DNA of 64,000 bases from Streptomyces sp. NBC_00289 (GTDB lineage Bacteria; Actinomycetota; Actinomycetes; Streptomycetales; Streptomycetaceae): positions 1,488,001 to 1,552,000 of the forward strand of contig NZ_CP108046.1 in the NCBI RefSeq assembly GCF_041435115.1. Reading direction: 5' to 3'. The translations under genes and the position numbers were made by a program. Positions 34,965 through 43,391 of this stretch are shown one piece after another. Position 1 is the first letter of the stretch, and every line of letters starts with the position of its first letter. The notes beneath the pieces are model-generated. The model had not been told where the DNA came from. It made no database searches and was given only the letters and a program-made list of their open reading frames with translations.

Positions 34965-35921
34965 GTGTCAGCCTCCCGCCTGCATCGTGTCGCCGTCCTC
35001 GTGCTCGAAGGTGCGAAGCCGCTCGATGTGGGCATCCCCGCCCAGGTGTTCACGACCCGAGCGAGCATGCCGTACGAGGTGCGGGTGTGCGGGGCCGAAC
35101 CCGGTCTGGTGACGGGCGGCGACGGCCTGTCGTACCACGTCGCCCACGGCCTGGACACGCTCACCTGGGCCGACGTCGTGTTCATCCCCGGCTACCGGTT
35201 CCCGGACCGGGACGACCCACCGCGAGCCGTCGTCGACGCGCTGGTCACCGCCCACGACCGGGGCGCACGGCTCGCCGCCATCTCGACGGGCGCCTTCGCG
35301 CTCGCCGCCACGGGCCTGCTCGACGGCAGGCGTGCCACGACACACTGGCACTACACACGGGCACTCGCGGCGAAGCATCCGCTCGTCCGGGTCGACGAGA
35401 ACGTCCTGTTCGTCGACGAGGGCAGTGTGCTGACGTCGGCCGGCGCCGCCTCGGGCATCGACCTCTGCCTGCACATCCTGCGCGGGGAACTCGGGGTGGC
35501 CGCGTCCAACCACGCCGCCCGGCGTCTGGTCGCGGCCCCCTACCGCAGCGGCGGCCAGGCACAGTACGTACCGCGCAGTGTGCCCGAACCGCTCGGGGAG
35601 CGGTTCGCCGCCACCCGTGAGTGGGCGCTGCACCGGCTCGGTGAACCCCTCACCCTCGACGTCCTGGCCCGGCATGCGGCGGTGGCCCCGCGCACGTTCT
35701 CGCGACGCTTCGTCGAGGACACGGGGTACACGCCGATGCAGTGGGTGATGCGTGCCCGCATCGACATGGCCCGTGAACTGCTGGAGCGTTCGGAGCGGAG
35801 CGTCGAGCAGATCGCCGCCGACGTGGGTCTGGGCACCGGCGCGAATCTGCGGATGCACTTCCAGCGCATCCTCGGCACGACCCCGAGCGAGTACCGGCGC
35901 ACTTTCGCGCGGGGCGAGTAG
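34965..35921 (+). CDS. GlxA-type AraC-family regulator (DJ-1/PfpI plus AraC HTH)
   Basis: The 318-residue protein has an N-terminal DJ-1/PfpI-like domain (about 5-185; VAVLVLEGAKPLDVGIPAQVF, VVFIPGYR, AISTGAFALAATGLLDGRRATTHW, SAGAASGIDLCLHIL). The cysteine of the usual nucleophile elbow is replaced (ISTGAFALA), so it probably senses rather than catalyses. The C-terminal AraC domain (about 215-318) has two helix-turn-helices. TACCCT six bases before the GTG predicts a leaderless message. Targets are unknown; the flanking MFS and GAPDH genes are candidates by position. Confidence 0.92.
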   Translation: MSASRLHRVAVLVLEGAKPLDVGIPAQVFTTRASMPYEVRVCGAEPGLVTGGDGLSYHVAHGLDTLTWADVVFIPGYRFPDRDDPPRAVVDALVTAHDRGARLAAISTGAFALAATGLLDGRRATTHWHYTRALAAKHPLVRVDENVLFVDEGSVLTSAGAASGIDLCLHILRGELGVAASNHAARRLVAAPYRSGGQAQYVPRSVPEPLGERFAATREWALHRLGEPLTLDVLARHAAVAPRTFSRRFVEDTGYTPMQWVMRARIDMARELLERSERSVEQIAADVGLGTGANLRMHFQRILGTTPSEYRRTFARGE

Positions 35922-36059
35922 TCCCCGCCACCGAGCGGTCGTCCGCCGCCGCGCGGCACCCCCACCGCCTGGCGCGATCCTTTCGAACCATGGCGATCCC
36001 GCCGCTGTCACGAGCGGACGCCGCGCGCGAGCCTGGTGGCGAACCGAAGGGACACTCTC

Positions 36060-37058
36060 ATGACTCGCATCGCCATCAACGGATTCGGCCGCATCGGACG
36101 CAACGTGCTGCGCGCACTCCTCGAACGCGACAGCGACCTCGAACTCGTCGCCGTCAACGACCTCACGAAGCCCGCCACCCTCGCACGCCTGCTGGCCTAC
36201 GACTCGACGGCGGGCCGGCTCGGCCGCCCGGTCACCGCCGACGAGGACGCGCTCGTCGTCGACGGCCGTCGCGTTCGGGTGCTCGCCGAGCGTGAACCGG
36301 CACAGCTGCCCTGGCGCGAGCTCGGTGTCGACATCGTCCTGGAGGCGACCGGTCGCTTCACCTCGGCCAAGGACGCCCGCGCCCACCTCGACGCGGGCGC
36401 GAGGAAGGTGCTCGTCAGCGCACCCTCGGACGGCGCCGACGTCACGCTCGCGTTCGGGGTCAACACCGACGCGTACAACCCGGACCTGCACACGATCGTC
36501 TCGAACGCCTCCTGCACGACCAACGCGCTGGCCCCCCTCGCCGCGGTCCTCGACGAACTCGCCGGCATCGAACACGGCTTCATGACGACGGTGCACGCCT
36601 ACACGCAGGAGCAGAACCTGCAGGACGGTCCGCACCGCGACGCCCGCCGTGCCCGTGCCGCCGCCGTCAACATCGTGCCGACCACGACGGGCGCCGCCAA
36701 GGCGATCGGCCTCGTGCTGCCGAACCTCGAAGGCAAGCTGTCGGGCGACTCGATCCGCGTGCCGGTTCCGGTGGGCTCGATCGTCGAACTCAACACGACC
36801 GTCGCCCGCGACGTGACGCGCGAGGACGTGCTGGCGGCCTACCGCGCGGCGGCGCAGGGACCGCTCGCCGGCGTCCTCGAGTACTCGGACGACGAGCTCG
36901 TGTCGTCCGACATCACCGGCAATCCGGCCTCGTCGATCTTCGACTCGGCGCTCACCCGCGTCGACGGCCGCCACATCAAGGTGGTCGCCTGGTACGACAA
37001 CGAGTGGGGCTTCTCGAACCGTGTGATCGACACGCTCGAACTCCTCGCCGCTCGCTGA
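36060..37058 (+). CDS. gap: Glyceraldehyde-3-phosphate dehydrogenase
   Basis: The 332-residue protein begins MTRIAINGFGRIGRN (NAD site). It has D34 in AVNDLTKP, typical of NAD rather than NADP use, the catalytic C152 in SNASCTTN, H179 in TTVHAYTQEQNLQDGPH and the end motif WYDNEWGFSNRVIDTL. It oxidises glyceraldehyde-3-phosphate in glycolysis. It stands alone, without pgk and tpi, so it is probably an accessory paralogue; the main glycolytic gap is normally clustered with them. The ATG at 36060 matches the family start. Confidence 0.96.
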   Translation: MTRIAINGFGRIGRNVLRALLERDSDLELVAVNDLTKPATLARLLAYDSTAGRLGRPVTADEDALVVDGRRVRVLAEREPAQLPWRELGVDIVLEATGRFTSAKDARAHLDAGARKVLVSAPSDGADVTLAFGVNTDAYNPDLHTIVSNASCTTNALAPLAAVLDELAGIEHGFMTTVHAYTQEQNLQDGPHRDARRARAAAVNIVPTTTGAAKAIGLVLPNLEGKLSGDSIRVPVPVGSIVELNTTVARDVTREDVLAAYRAAAQGPLAGVLEYSDDELVSSDITGNPASSIFDSALTRVDGRHIKVVAWYDNEWGFSNRVIDTLELLAAR

Positions 37059-37131
37059 CCGGGCACGGGACCTGTTTCGGCCGAGGCCGGGGAACGACGT
37101 AACCGCGGGAAGTGAAGATCGTTAGCAGGCC

Positions 37132-37410
37132 ATGATCAACACCAAGCGTGTCCTTGCCGCCCTCGCCGTCGCCACCGCCGCGGTGACCGGGTCATTCGTC
37201 TCGGCCGCCCCGGCGACGGCCGACCCCTGCGGGTTCTACGCGACCGGAAGCGATGCCTTCTACAACCACTGCACCGGCGACGGGTCGCGCGTCGTGATCG
37301 AGGTGGAGGTATGGGGTCCCAACTACGAGCGTTGCGTCGCTCCGGGGCGCACCTGGCTCGGCTCCTCCGGAAAGATCGACGGCGCCCACTACGTCGGACG
37401 CACCTGCTGA
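37132..37410 (+). CDS. DUF6355-type small secreted protein
   Basis: The 92-residue protein has a Sec signal (MINTKRVLAALAVATAAV, cleavage after about residue 30, ATA). The mature part of about 60 residues has four cysteines: DPCGFYATGSDAFYNHCTGDGSRVVIEVEV, NYERCVAPGRTWLG and YVGRTC at the end. I recall this CGFY...YNHC...RTC pattern as the DUF6355 family of secreted actinobacterial proteins sometimes annotated as natural-product related. The role is unknown. The start is 73 bp after gap, followed by a strong terminator. Confidence 0.8.
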   Translation: MINTKRVLAALAVATAAVTGSFVSAAPATADPCGFYATGSDAFYNHCTGDGSRVVIEVEVWGPNYERCVAPGRTWLGSSGKIDGAHYVGRTC

Positions 37411-37433
37411 CCACCCGTAGACCACCGACCGCA

Positions 37434-37470
37434 CGAGGGCCGGCCCGGTAATCATCCGGGCCGGCCCTCG
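37434..37470 (+). terminator. Strong hairpin terminator after the DUF6355 gene
   Basis: Arms CGAGGGCCGGCCCGG (37434-37448) and CCGGGCCGGCCCTCG (37456-37470) form a perfect 15-bp stem with a 7-base loop. Confidence 0.9.
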
Positions 37471-37825
37471 GCACGCTCGCCTCCGGCACACTCGGGGCGC
37501 CGTATCGCCGCCGCTTCCCGCATCCCGCCTCGCGGAAGCGCCTACGCCCTGCTGTCGCCGTCCGCCCGGTCATGCCCTGCTGCCGCCGTCCGCCGTGCCC
37601 GGCCCCGCCCCCGGCGGTGGGCGGCGGCGGGCGACCACAGGCCGCTGGGCCCCACCGGTCGGTCGCCCGTGTCTCGGGTCTCGTTCGCCGGCCGCGTCAC
37701 GGTACGGCCCCACAGTCGGCCCCCGGCAGGCGAACCCGGCGGGGCGGACCGGGCATCGGTGGCGCCATGCGTGGAACCCGCTCGGACGAGTGGGCAGCCA
37801 GGTGGGCGAGCTATCAGGAGGCGTC
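37471..37825 (+). other. Leader region of the M20 gene, no gene seen
   Basis: These 355 bp are very GC-rich with open frames in several registers, but none has a ribosome site or recognisable product. A near-duplicate of CCCTGCTGYCGCCGTCCGCC occurs at about 37549 and 37574. Only the last bases (AGGAGG, 37816-37821) are assignable, as the ribosome site of the next gene. Confidence 0.5.
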
Positions 37826-39022
37826 GTGCAGGACACCGTCGAAGCCGTGTACGCCACCGTCGCGGGGAACGTCGCCGCTCGGGCCGACCGGCTGTGGGAC
37901 GTGAGTACGGCCCTGCACAGGGATCCCGAGACGTCCTGGGCGGAACACCGGGCGGCGGCCCTGCTGAGCGGGGAACTGGAGCGCGCCGGGTTCCGGGTGG
38001 ACCACGGAGTGGCCGGGCTGCCGACCGCGTTCGTCGCGCGAACGGGCGACGGCGACGGGCCGCGCGTGGCGCTTCTGATGGAGTACGACGCTCTGCCCGG
38101 CCTGGGTCACGCCTGCGGCCACAATCTCATCGCCGGAGCCGGTCTGGGCGCGGCCCTCGCGCTGCGCGACACCTTCGGGGAGGTCCCGGGGACCCTGCTG
38201 GCGGTGGGCACCCCGGCGGAGGAGGGCGGCGGCGGGAAGGTGAACGAGGTGGCGGCCGGCGTGTTCGACGGCGTGGACGCCGCCCTGATGTTCCACCCCG
38301 GGGTCTACGACTGGTCGTGGGCGCCGCTGACGGCGTCGGCACAGCTGCGGGTGGGCTTCCACGGCCGCGCCGCACATCCCACCGGCAACCCCACCGAGGG
38401 CATCGACGCCCTCGCCGCGCTCATCCAGTTCTTCAACACGATCGCCGTACTGAGCAGGCGCCTGCCGTCCGGCTCCCATGTCCAGGGCATCGTGTCGCAG
38501 GGCGGCAAGGCCACCAACATCGTGCCCGACTACGCCGAAGGGCTGTTCGGACTGCGAGGCGGCACCACCGGCGCCCTGCACCGACTGGTGGCCGAACTGC
38601 GTTCGTGTGCCGAGGGCGTGGCGCTGGCGACCGGCAGCCGGGCGGAGGTGACACAGGTGGGCGAGGTCTATGAACACTTCCGCCCCAACGACGTCCTGGC
38701 GGGACGGTTCACCGACCACATCGCCCGGTCCGGGATCGAGCTGACCCAGCCCACCGCCGGGGTGTACCTGGGCTCGTCAGACATCGGCAACGTCAGCACC
38801 CGCGTGCCCGCCCTGCACCCGTTCGTCGCGATCATGGGGGCCGACGGCTCCGACCACACCCCCGATTTCGCTCGGGCAGCGGCCGGGGAACGCGCCCGGC
38901 GGGTGATGCTCGCCTCGGCGGAGGCGCTGGCCTGCACGGCGGCAGACGTCCTCATGGACTCCGCGATACGCGAGGAGGCGTGGTCACGGCTGCGGGAGCG
39001 GGAGAAGGCGGAGACGGCGTGA
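37826..39022 (+). CDS. M20-family amidohydrolase (AbgB/PmrA-like)
   Basis: The 398-residue protein has the M20D metallopeptidase fold: ALHRDPETSWAEHRAAALLSGEL, LMEYDALPGLGHACGHNLI with metal residues H95, C97 and H99, and VGTPAEEGGGGKVNEV with E132-E133. Dimer-domain histidine FHGRAAHPTGNPTEGIDAL follows, then SDIGNVSTRVPALHPFVAI and SDHTPDF. It hydrolyses N-acyl or p-aminobenzoyl-glutamate-type amides. GTG at 37826 with AGGAGG is chosen; the frame continues upstream to 37595 without support. The stop codon lies inside the first unit of a tandem repeat. Confidence 0.92.
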   Translation: MQDTVEAVYATVAGNVAARADRLWDVSTALHRDPETSWAEHRAAALLSGELERAGFRVDHGVAGLPTAFVARTGDGDGPRVALLMEYDALPGLGHACGHNLIAGAGLGAALALRDTFGEVPGTLLAVGTPAEEGGGGKVNEVAAGVFDGVDAALMFHPGVYDWSWAPLTASAQLRVGFHGRAAHPTGNPTEGIDALAALIQFFNTIAVLSRRLPSGSHVQGIVSQGGKATNIVPDYAEGLFGLRGGTTGALHRLVAELRSCAEGVALATGSRAEVTQVGEVYEHFRPNDVLAGRFTDHIARSGIELTQPTAGVYLGSSDIGNVSTRVPALHPFVAIMGADGSDHTPDFARAAAGERARRVMLASAEALACTAADVLMDSAIREEAWSRLREREKAETA

Positions 39023-39193
39023 CCGCACGATCGTACGGAGACGGCGTGACCGCATGATCGTACGGAGACGGCGTGACCGCATGATCGTACGGAGACGGCG
39101 TGACCGCATGATCGTACGGAAGGCGTCTCGCCCGGCCGTACGGAAGACGTCTCGCGCGTGACCGTACGGAAGACGTCTCGCCCGTGACCGTAC
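39010..39193 (+). repeat. Two adjoining tandem repeats at the 3' end of the M20 gene
   Basis: Part A is four 27-bp units (39010-39036, 39037-39063, 39064-39090, 39091-39117), each running GGAGACGGCGTGACCGC then AYGATCGTAC. Part B is three related units of 24-26 bp (39118-39141, 39142-39167, 39168-39193) built on GGAAGACGTCTCGC. Units of the two parts share CGTACGGA and are partly complementary (GAGACG against CGTCTC). The transcript could therefore fold into alternative hairpins between the convergent genes. The M20 stop codon is in unit 1. Confidence 0.9.
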
Positions 39194-39230
39194 GGGAGGC
39201 GTTCCGGTGGCCCGGAGCGACCGGGCGCGG

Positions 39231-41252
39231 TCAGTCCTCCACGGCTACCCGCAGGGACATGACCTCCGGGTCCGCGGCGTCCGGGACGACCATCCCGGCC
39301 TCCACCCCGGTACGCAGATAGCGCACGACGTCGGCGTTCAGCCGCTCACCGGGCAGTGCGGCCGGGATGCCCGGCGGGTACGGGGTCAGCATCTCGGCGG
39401 TGATCCTGCCGACGGCCTTGTCCCAGGGCACCTGCTCCACGCGCCCGAAGTAGGCGTCGCGCGGCAGGAGTACCTGTTCCAGGCGCAGTTGTGCCGGATC
39501 GGGCACCTCCACCCCGGGAGCGGGCCGCAGCTGCGGCGCGTGCTCCACCATGTCGGAGAACGCCCTCAGCAGGGCGGCGGCGCTCCGCTCGCCGTCGGCG
39601 TGGGTCAGCTGGGCGCTGATGCGGCGATGGTCGGCCAGATGCAGGTTGATGGCGTGATGCTCGCGCAACCAGTCGGACAGCCGGTACCCGGTCGTGCCCA
39701 GACTCGTGATGTCGATGACGATCTGGAGGGGATCCAGGTCGAAGGCCGCCGTGGGGCCGCAGAAGTCGTCACGGCCGTGCACGTGCAGTCCGTCGATCTC
39801 CGCGATCAGTCCGCGGGTCCTTCCGGCCAGGCCCAGCGCGTCGTCGTACAGCCCCCGGCCGTGCTGCACCATCTGGCGGCGCCACCCGTCGAGCGCCGCA
39901 TACAGCAGTACCGAGGGGCTGGTCGTCCCGAGGAGGTCCTCTCGGCTCTTCAGCACCTCCGGCTGGATGAGGTCGCCCTGGAGGTGGAAGACGGAGCTCT
40001 GCTCCAGACCGGAGCCCATCTTGTGCACCGAGGTGACGCAGACGTCCGCGCCCGCGTCCATCGCCCAGGTCGGCAGATCAGGATGGAACGGCAGGTGCGC
40101 GCCCCACGCCTCGTCGACGACGAGGGGGACGCCCCGCTCGTGGCACACGCCGGCGATGCCGGCCAGGTCCGAGCAGGTGCCGTAGGGCGTGGGCGTCGTC
40201 ACCAGGACACCCCGTGCGTCCGGATGCTCGGCGAGTGCCGCGCGGAACGCCTCCGCCGAGGGCGGATGGGCCAGATGCCGTTCGGGATCCCACTGGGGTT
40301 CCACCCAGATGGGCCGGATACCGGCGAGGACGAGGCCGGAGACCACGGCCTTGTGGGCGTCCCGTCCGACGATCAGCTTCTCGTGCGGGCCCGCGACGGA
40401 CAGCATGGCCGCCTTCACGGACAGGGAACTGCCGCAGGTGGAGAAGAAGGTGTGCTCGGCTCCGACCGCGTCCGCCATCAGCTCCTGGGCCCGCTGGATG
40501 ACGCCGTGCGAGGAGGTCCGGTCGTCCAGACCGCTGGTGGCGAGCACGTCCGAGCGGAAGACGGCGTCCCCGAGGACGGCACGGACGCGGGGGTCGGCGC
40601 CGCGTCCGAGGAGACGGGCCGCTGTCGTGTTGAGGAACGTGACGCGGCCCTCGAAGTCGAGGGCCATGGCGCCCTCGGGCAGGCGCTCCAGGTAGTCGAC
40701 GGCGGCCAGCCCCGTCTGCGCGGGGTGCCGCACCAGGTCGACGGAGACGACGTGGGGCTGCTCGGGCAGCGGTGAGGGCCGGGGCGAATCCTCCAGGAGA
40801 CGCCCCAGGAGGCGGGCGCTGGAGGCGATGTGGCCTCGTTCGCGTGGCGTGGTCTCGCGCGGATGGTCGGCGGGCCACATCAGCACGACGCCGCCCCAGC
40901 AGCGGTGCGTCCCCGTCACCGCGGTCGCGGCGAGTGCGAACTGGTACGGCAGGACGGCGGCCGCGCGAGGATAGCGGCGGGCCATCTCCTCCTGGCCCCC
41001 GATCCAGACGAGCCGGTCGTCCCGGATGGCGTCGGCGACCGGCACCGGAGCGCTCAGCGGCAGCCTGTGCCACGGCGCGGAGAATTCGATCGGCAGGCCG
41101 CACAGCGCCACCAGGCGCAGCATCGGTGCCGCGTCCTCGATGAGATAGAGGCCTCCGATGGAGGCCCCGGTACGGCGCACGGTGCCGGCCAAGGCGACCG
41201 CCAGGGCCGCGTCCAGTGACCCGTCGCCCCCCTGCGCTTCATCGGGCCACAT
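39231..41252 (-). CDS. GAF-PAS sensor fused to an Orn/Lys/Arg-decarboxylase-type PLP enzyme
   Basis: The single 673-residue frame has an N-terminal GAF-like domain (about 10-155). A PAS start follows (about 181-217; GLAAVDYLERLPEGAMALDF, VTFLNTTAARLLGRGAD), of the kind normally found in SpoIIE phosphatases. At about residue 217-220 it passes directly into a PLP enzyme: RGADPRVRAVLGDAVFRSDV, FFSTCGSSLSVKAAMLSVAG and RDAHKAVVSGLVLAG. VVDEAWGAHLPFH carries D380 and VTSVHKMGSGLEQSSVFH the Schiff-base K411. This resembles the short Orn/Lys/Arg decarboxylases of Streptomyces but lacks their first 25-30 residues. The junction lies in a shared GRGAD sequence (about 40595-40605). The enzyme would decarboxylate a basic amino acid, perhaps gated by the sensor. 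The ATG at 41252 gives a full GAF domain. Confidence 0.85.
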   Translation of the reverse strand: MWPDEAQGGDGSLDAALAVALAGTVRRTGASIGGLYLIEDAAPMLRLVALCGLPIEFSAPWHRLPLSAPVPVADAIRDDRLVWIGGQEEMARRYPRAAAVLPYQFALAATAVTGTHRCWGGVVLMWPADHPRETTPRERGHIASSARLLGRLLEDSPRPSPLPEQPHVVSVDLVRHPAQTGLAAVDYLERLPEGAMALDFEGRVTFLNTTAARLLGRGADPRVRAVLGDAVFRSDVLATSGLDDRTSSHGVIQRAQELMADAVGAEHTFFSTCGSSLSVKAAMLSVAGPHEKLIVGRDAHKAVVSGLVLAGIRPIWVEPQWDPERHLAHPPSAEAFRAALAEHPDARGVLVTTPTPYGTCSDLAGIAGVCHERGVPLVVDEAWGAHLPFHPDLPTWAMDAGADVCVTSVHKMGSGLEQSSVFHLQGDLIQPEVLKSREDLLGTTSPSVLLYAALDGWRRQMVQHGRGLYDDALGLAGRTRGLIAEIDGLHVHGRDDFCGPTAAFDLDPLQIVIDITSLGTTGYRLSDWLREHHAINLHLADHRRISAQLTHADGERSAAALLRAFSDMVEHAPQLRPAPGVEVPDPAQLRLEQVLLPRDAYFGRVEQVPWDKAVGRITAEMLTPYPPGIPAALPGERLNADVVRYLRTGVEAGMVVPDAADPEVMSLRVAVED

Positions 41253-41577
41253 GCCTCCTCCGTCGCCACGGCGAACAAGTCGGACCGGTCACGCGCTCAC
41301 CGGCCCGACGCGCACACCAGCCATAACAGGACAGTAGGCGCAATCTGTGCCACAGCCAAGGGCTCCCGTCCCGTCGGCGGCCCACGGTCGACCCGAGGGC
41401 GACCCGGGCCGAATCGAGATCTGAGGTCAGCTACGTGAACAACCCCGCCAACGACTTCGCCTCCTGAGTTGCGCCGTGCAGACCTCTTTCCGCCTGAGAG
41501 AAGTCATGGCATGCTCACGGCCGACACAATTATGGACGTTGTTCATGTACATGAATTCCGACGAAGGGCGGGCGGAC
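41253..41577 (+). promoter_or_regulatory. Lyase promoter region with a 14-bp perfect palindrome
   Basis: The 325-bp divergent gap holds no gene. TTCATGTACATGAA (41542-41555) is a perfect palindrome 22 bp before the start codon at 41578, preceded by AT-rich sequence (ACACAATTATGG, 41524-41535) that could be a -10. It is a candidate operator for substrate control of the lyase genes; its regulator is not adjacent. Confidence 0.55.
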
Positions 41578-43293
41578 ATGAGCGAAGGGAACGTCAACGA
41601 AAGCGGGGGCGGGTTCCCCGGCATCACGAGACGAAAACTGCTGGGCGGCGCCGCGGTCGTAGCGGCCGGCGTGGTCGGCAGTGGCGCCGCGGCTACCGCC
41701 GCCGCATCCGCACCCGCACCCGCACCGCACGGTGAAATTCCCCGTCTCTGGAGGGAGTTCGCCCACACCCCCTACACCCACCCCCAGATCCCCTACGTCG
41801 GCCGAGCCGGCTACCGCGGCGGGGCGACGCGTTTCGCCCGCCGCCCCCTCGTGTTCGACGTCCGCGCCTTCGGCGCCTCGGCGGGCGGCACGACCGACTC
41901 CGCCCCCGCGATCAACCGTGCCATCGCCGCTGCCGGAAGGGCCGGCGGTGGCACGGTCTCCATTCCGCCCGGCACCTTCCGGATCGACGACGTCATCCGC
42001 GTCGGTCACTCGAACGTCGTCCTGCGCGGCGCCGGCAGCGGCCGCACACGGCTGTACGCGACGCGCAATCTCACCGAGCTGATCGGCGTCTACGGCTCTC
42101 GCTACGGCGGGGACAAGTCCTCCTGGTCCTGGGCGGGCGGGCTCATCTGGCTGGCACCCGAGGCCCGTTGGGATTCCCTCGTCGCCGCGATCCGGGCGAG
42201 GGCATGGCCGTTCGAGGGCTGGACCGGCAACCGGCGCGACGAATGGCGGCCGCTGACGAGCGTCGCCCCCGCCCGCCAGGGCTCCCGGACGGTGACGGTC
42301 GCCCGACCCGCCGAGCTGCGCCCCGGCAGTCTCGTCCTCCTCCGGCTCGCCGACGACCCGGGGCACACGCTGCTGGAGCACATGGCCGGCGGCGGCCCGG
42401 GCCCCGAGGCGTACTACTGGGACGACAAGACGAAGCTGACCTCCTACGTCCCCTACGAGTGGCCGGTCCGCATCACCCGCGTCCACGGCCGGACGGTCAC
42501 GCTGGAACGCCCGCTCCCCCTCGACGTACGCCCGGAATGGGACCCACAGTTCACCACCCACGTACCGGAGCTGACGGGCTCAGGTGTCGAGGGCCTGACC
42601 CTGGAGGCGGTGGAGACGCCGCAGCAGCAGCACCTGCTCGACAAGGGGCACAACGGCGTCGTCCTGCAGTGCGCGTACGACTGCTGGGTGGACGACGTGA
42701 CCGTGCGCCATGTCGACAACGGCTTCGGCCTGGTGGCCGCGTCCGCCTGCACCCTGCGCGGGACCCGGGTCGCGGGCCGCGGCTCCCATCACCCCTATTT
42801 CTGCCGCGAGGGCTCGCACGACAACCTCATCGAGGACTTCACGATCGAGGAACGCACCACCCCGGCGCCGTCGAACACCCAGCTGCACGGCATCAACGTC
42901 GAGGGGCTGTCCTCGTACAACGTCTGGTCGCGGGGCGACATGCGGATGGGCACCTTCGACAGTCACCGCGGCCTGCCGTTCGCCAACGTCCGCACCGACA
43001 TCACCGTGAACAACACCGGCCGCCACGGTGGTGACGCGAGCGCGGGTCCGCTGTTCGGCGCCCGCTTCGCCCACTGGAACATCCGCGTGACCAACGGCCG
43101 AGCGGGCCTGATGAAGATCGACGCCCTGGCACCGTACTCCGCCACCGTCGGCATCGGCGAGGTCACGGAGTTCGACCAGATCGACGTCCCCGACTTCGCG
43201 GGCGACCTGCACACGCGCCTGGAAATGTACGGCCGCCCCGACGCCGTACGACCGCGGAACCTGTACGACGCCCAGCGCGAGCTGCGGCCCTAG
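41578..43293 (+). CDS. TAT-exported right-handed beta-helix polysaccharide lyase-like protein
   Basis: The 571-residue protein has a twin-arginine signal (ITRRKLLGGAAVVAAGVVG, about residues 16-40). A pectate-lyase-3-like start follows (FDVRAFGASAGGTTDSAPAINRAIAAAGRAGGGTVSIPPGTFRID), with beta-helix sequence to the end (VDDVTVRHVDNGFGLVAASACTLRGT, HDNLIEDFTIEERT, HGINVEGLSSYNVW). Such proteins cleave or bind uronic-acid or other acidic polysaccharides outside the cell; substrate is uncertain. Other ATGs at 41545 and 41551 are in frame, but the start at 41578 has GAAGGG upstream and gives a compact TAT signal. The alginate-lyase-like gene 98 bp downstream is probably in the same operon. Confidence 0.86.
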   Translation: MSEGNVNESGGGFPGITRRKLLGGAAVVAAGVVGSGAAATAAASAPAPAPHGEIPRLWREFAHTPYTHPQIPYVGRAGYRGGATRFARRPLVFDVRAFGASAGGTTDSAPAINRAIAAAGRAGGGTVSIPPGTFRIDDVIRVGHSNVVLRGAGSGRTRLYATRNLTELIGVYGSRYGGDKSSWSWAGGLIWLAPEARWDSLVAAIRARAWPFEGWTGNRRDEWRPLTSVAPARQGSRTVTVARPAELRPGSLVLLRLADDPGHTLLEHMAGGGPGPEAYYWDDKTKLTSYVPYEWPVRITRVHGRTVTLERPLPLDVRPEWDPQFTTHVPELTGSGVEGLTLEAVETPQQQHLLDKGHNGVVLQCAYDCWVDDVTVRHVDNGFGLVAASACTLRGTRVAGRGSHHPYFCREGSHDNLIEDFTIEERTTPAPSNTQLHGINVEGLSSYNVWSRGDMRMGTFDSHRGLPFANVRTDITVNNTGRHGGDASAGPLFGARFAHWNIRVTNGRAGLMKIDALAPYSATVGIGEVTEFDQIDVPDFAGDLHTRLEMYGRPDAVRPRNLYDAQRELRP

Positions 43294-43391
43294 CGGACGG
43301 CCGCCCACCGCATGCGGCCCGCCTGGGCGAGCGGCCGGACCGCCCCTCGCCCGCGGGCCGTGTTCAGCACCTACCTGATCGGAGTTGATCG

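Noticed and set aside
34968..36974. A 668-codon minus-strand frame opposite the AraC-type and gap genes
   Set aside because: Shadow frame crossing two well-supported plus-strand genes and the gap between them.
39010..39193. Possible CRISPR array
   Set aside because: Units are directly adjacent with no unique spacers and no cas genes are present; they are simple tandem repeats.
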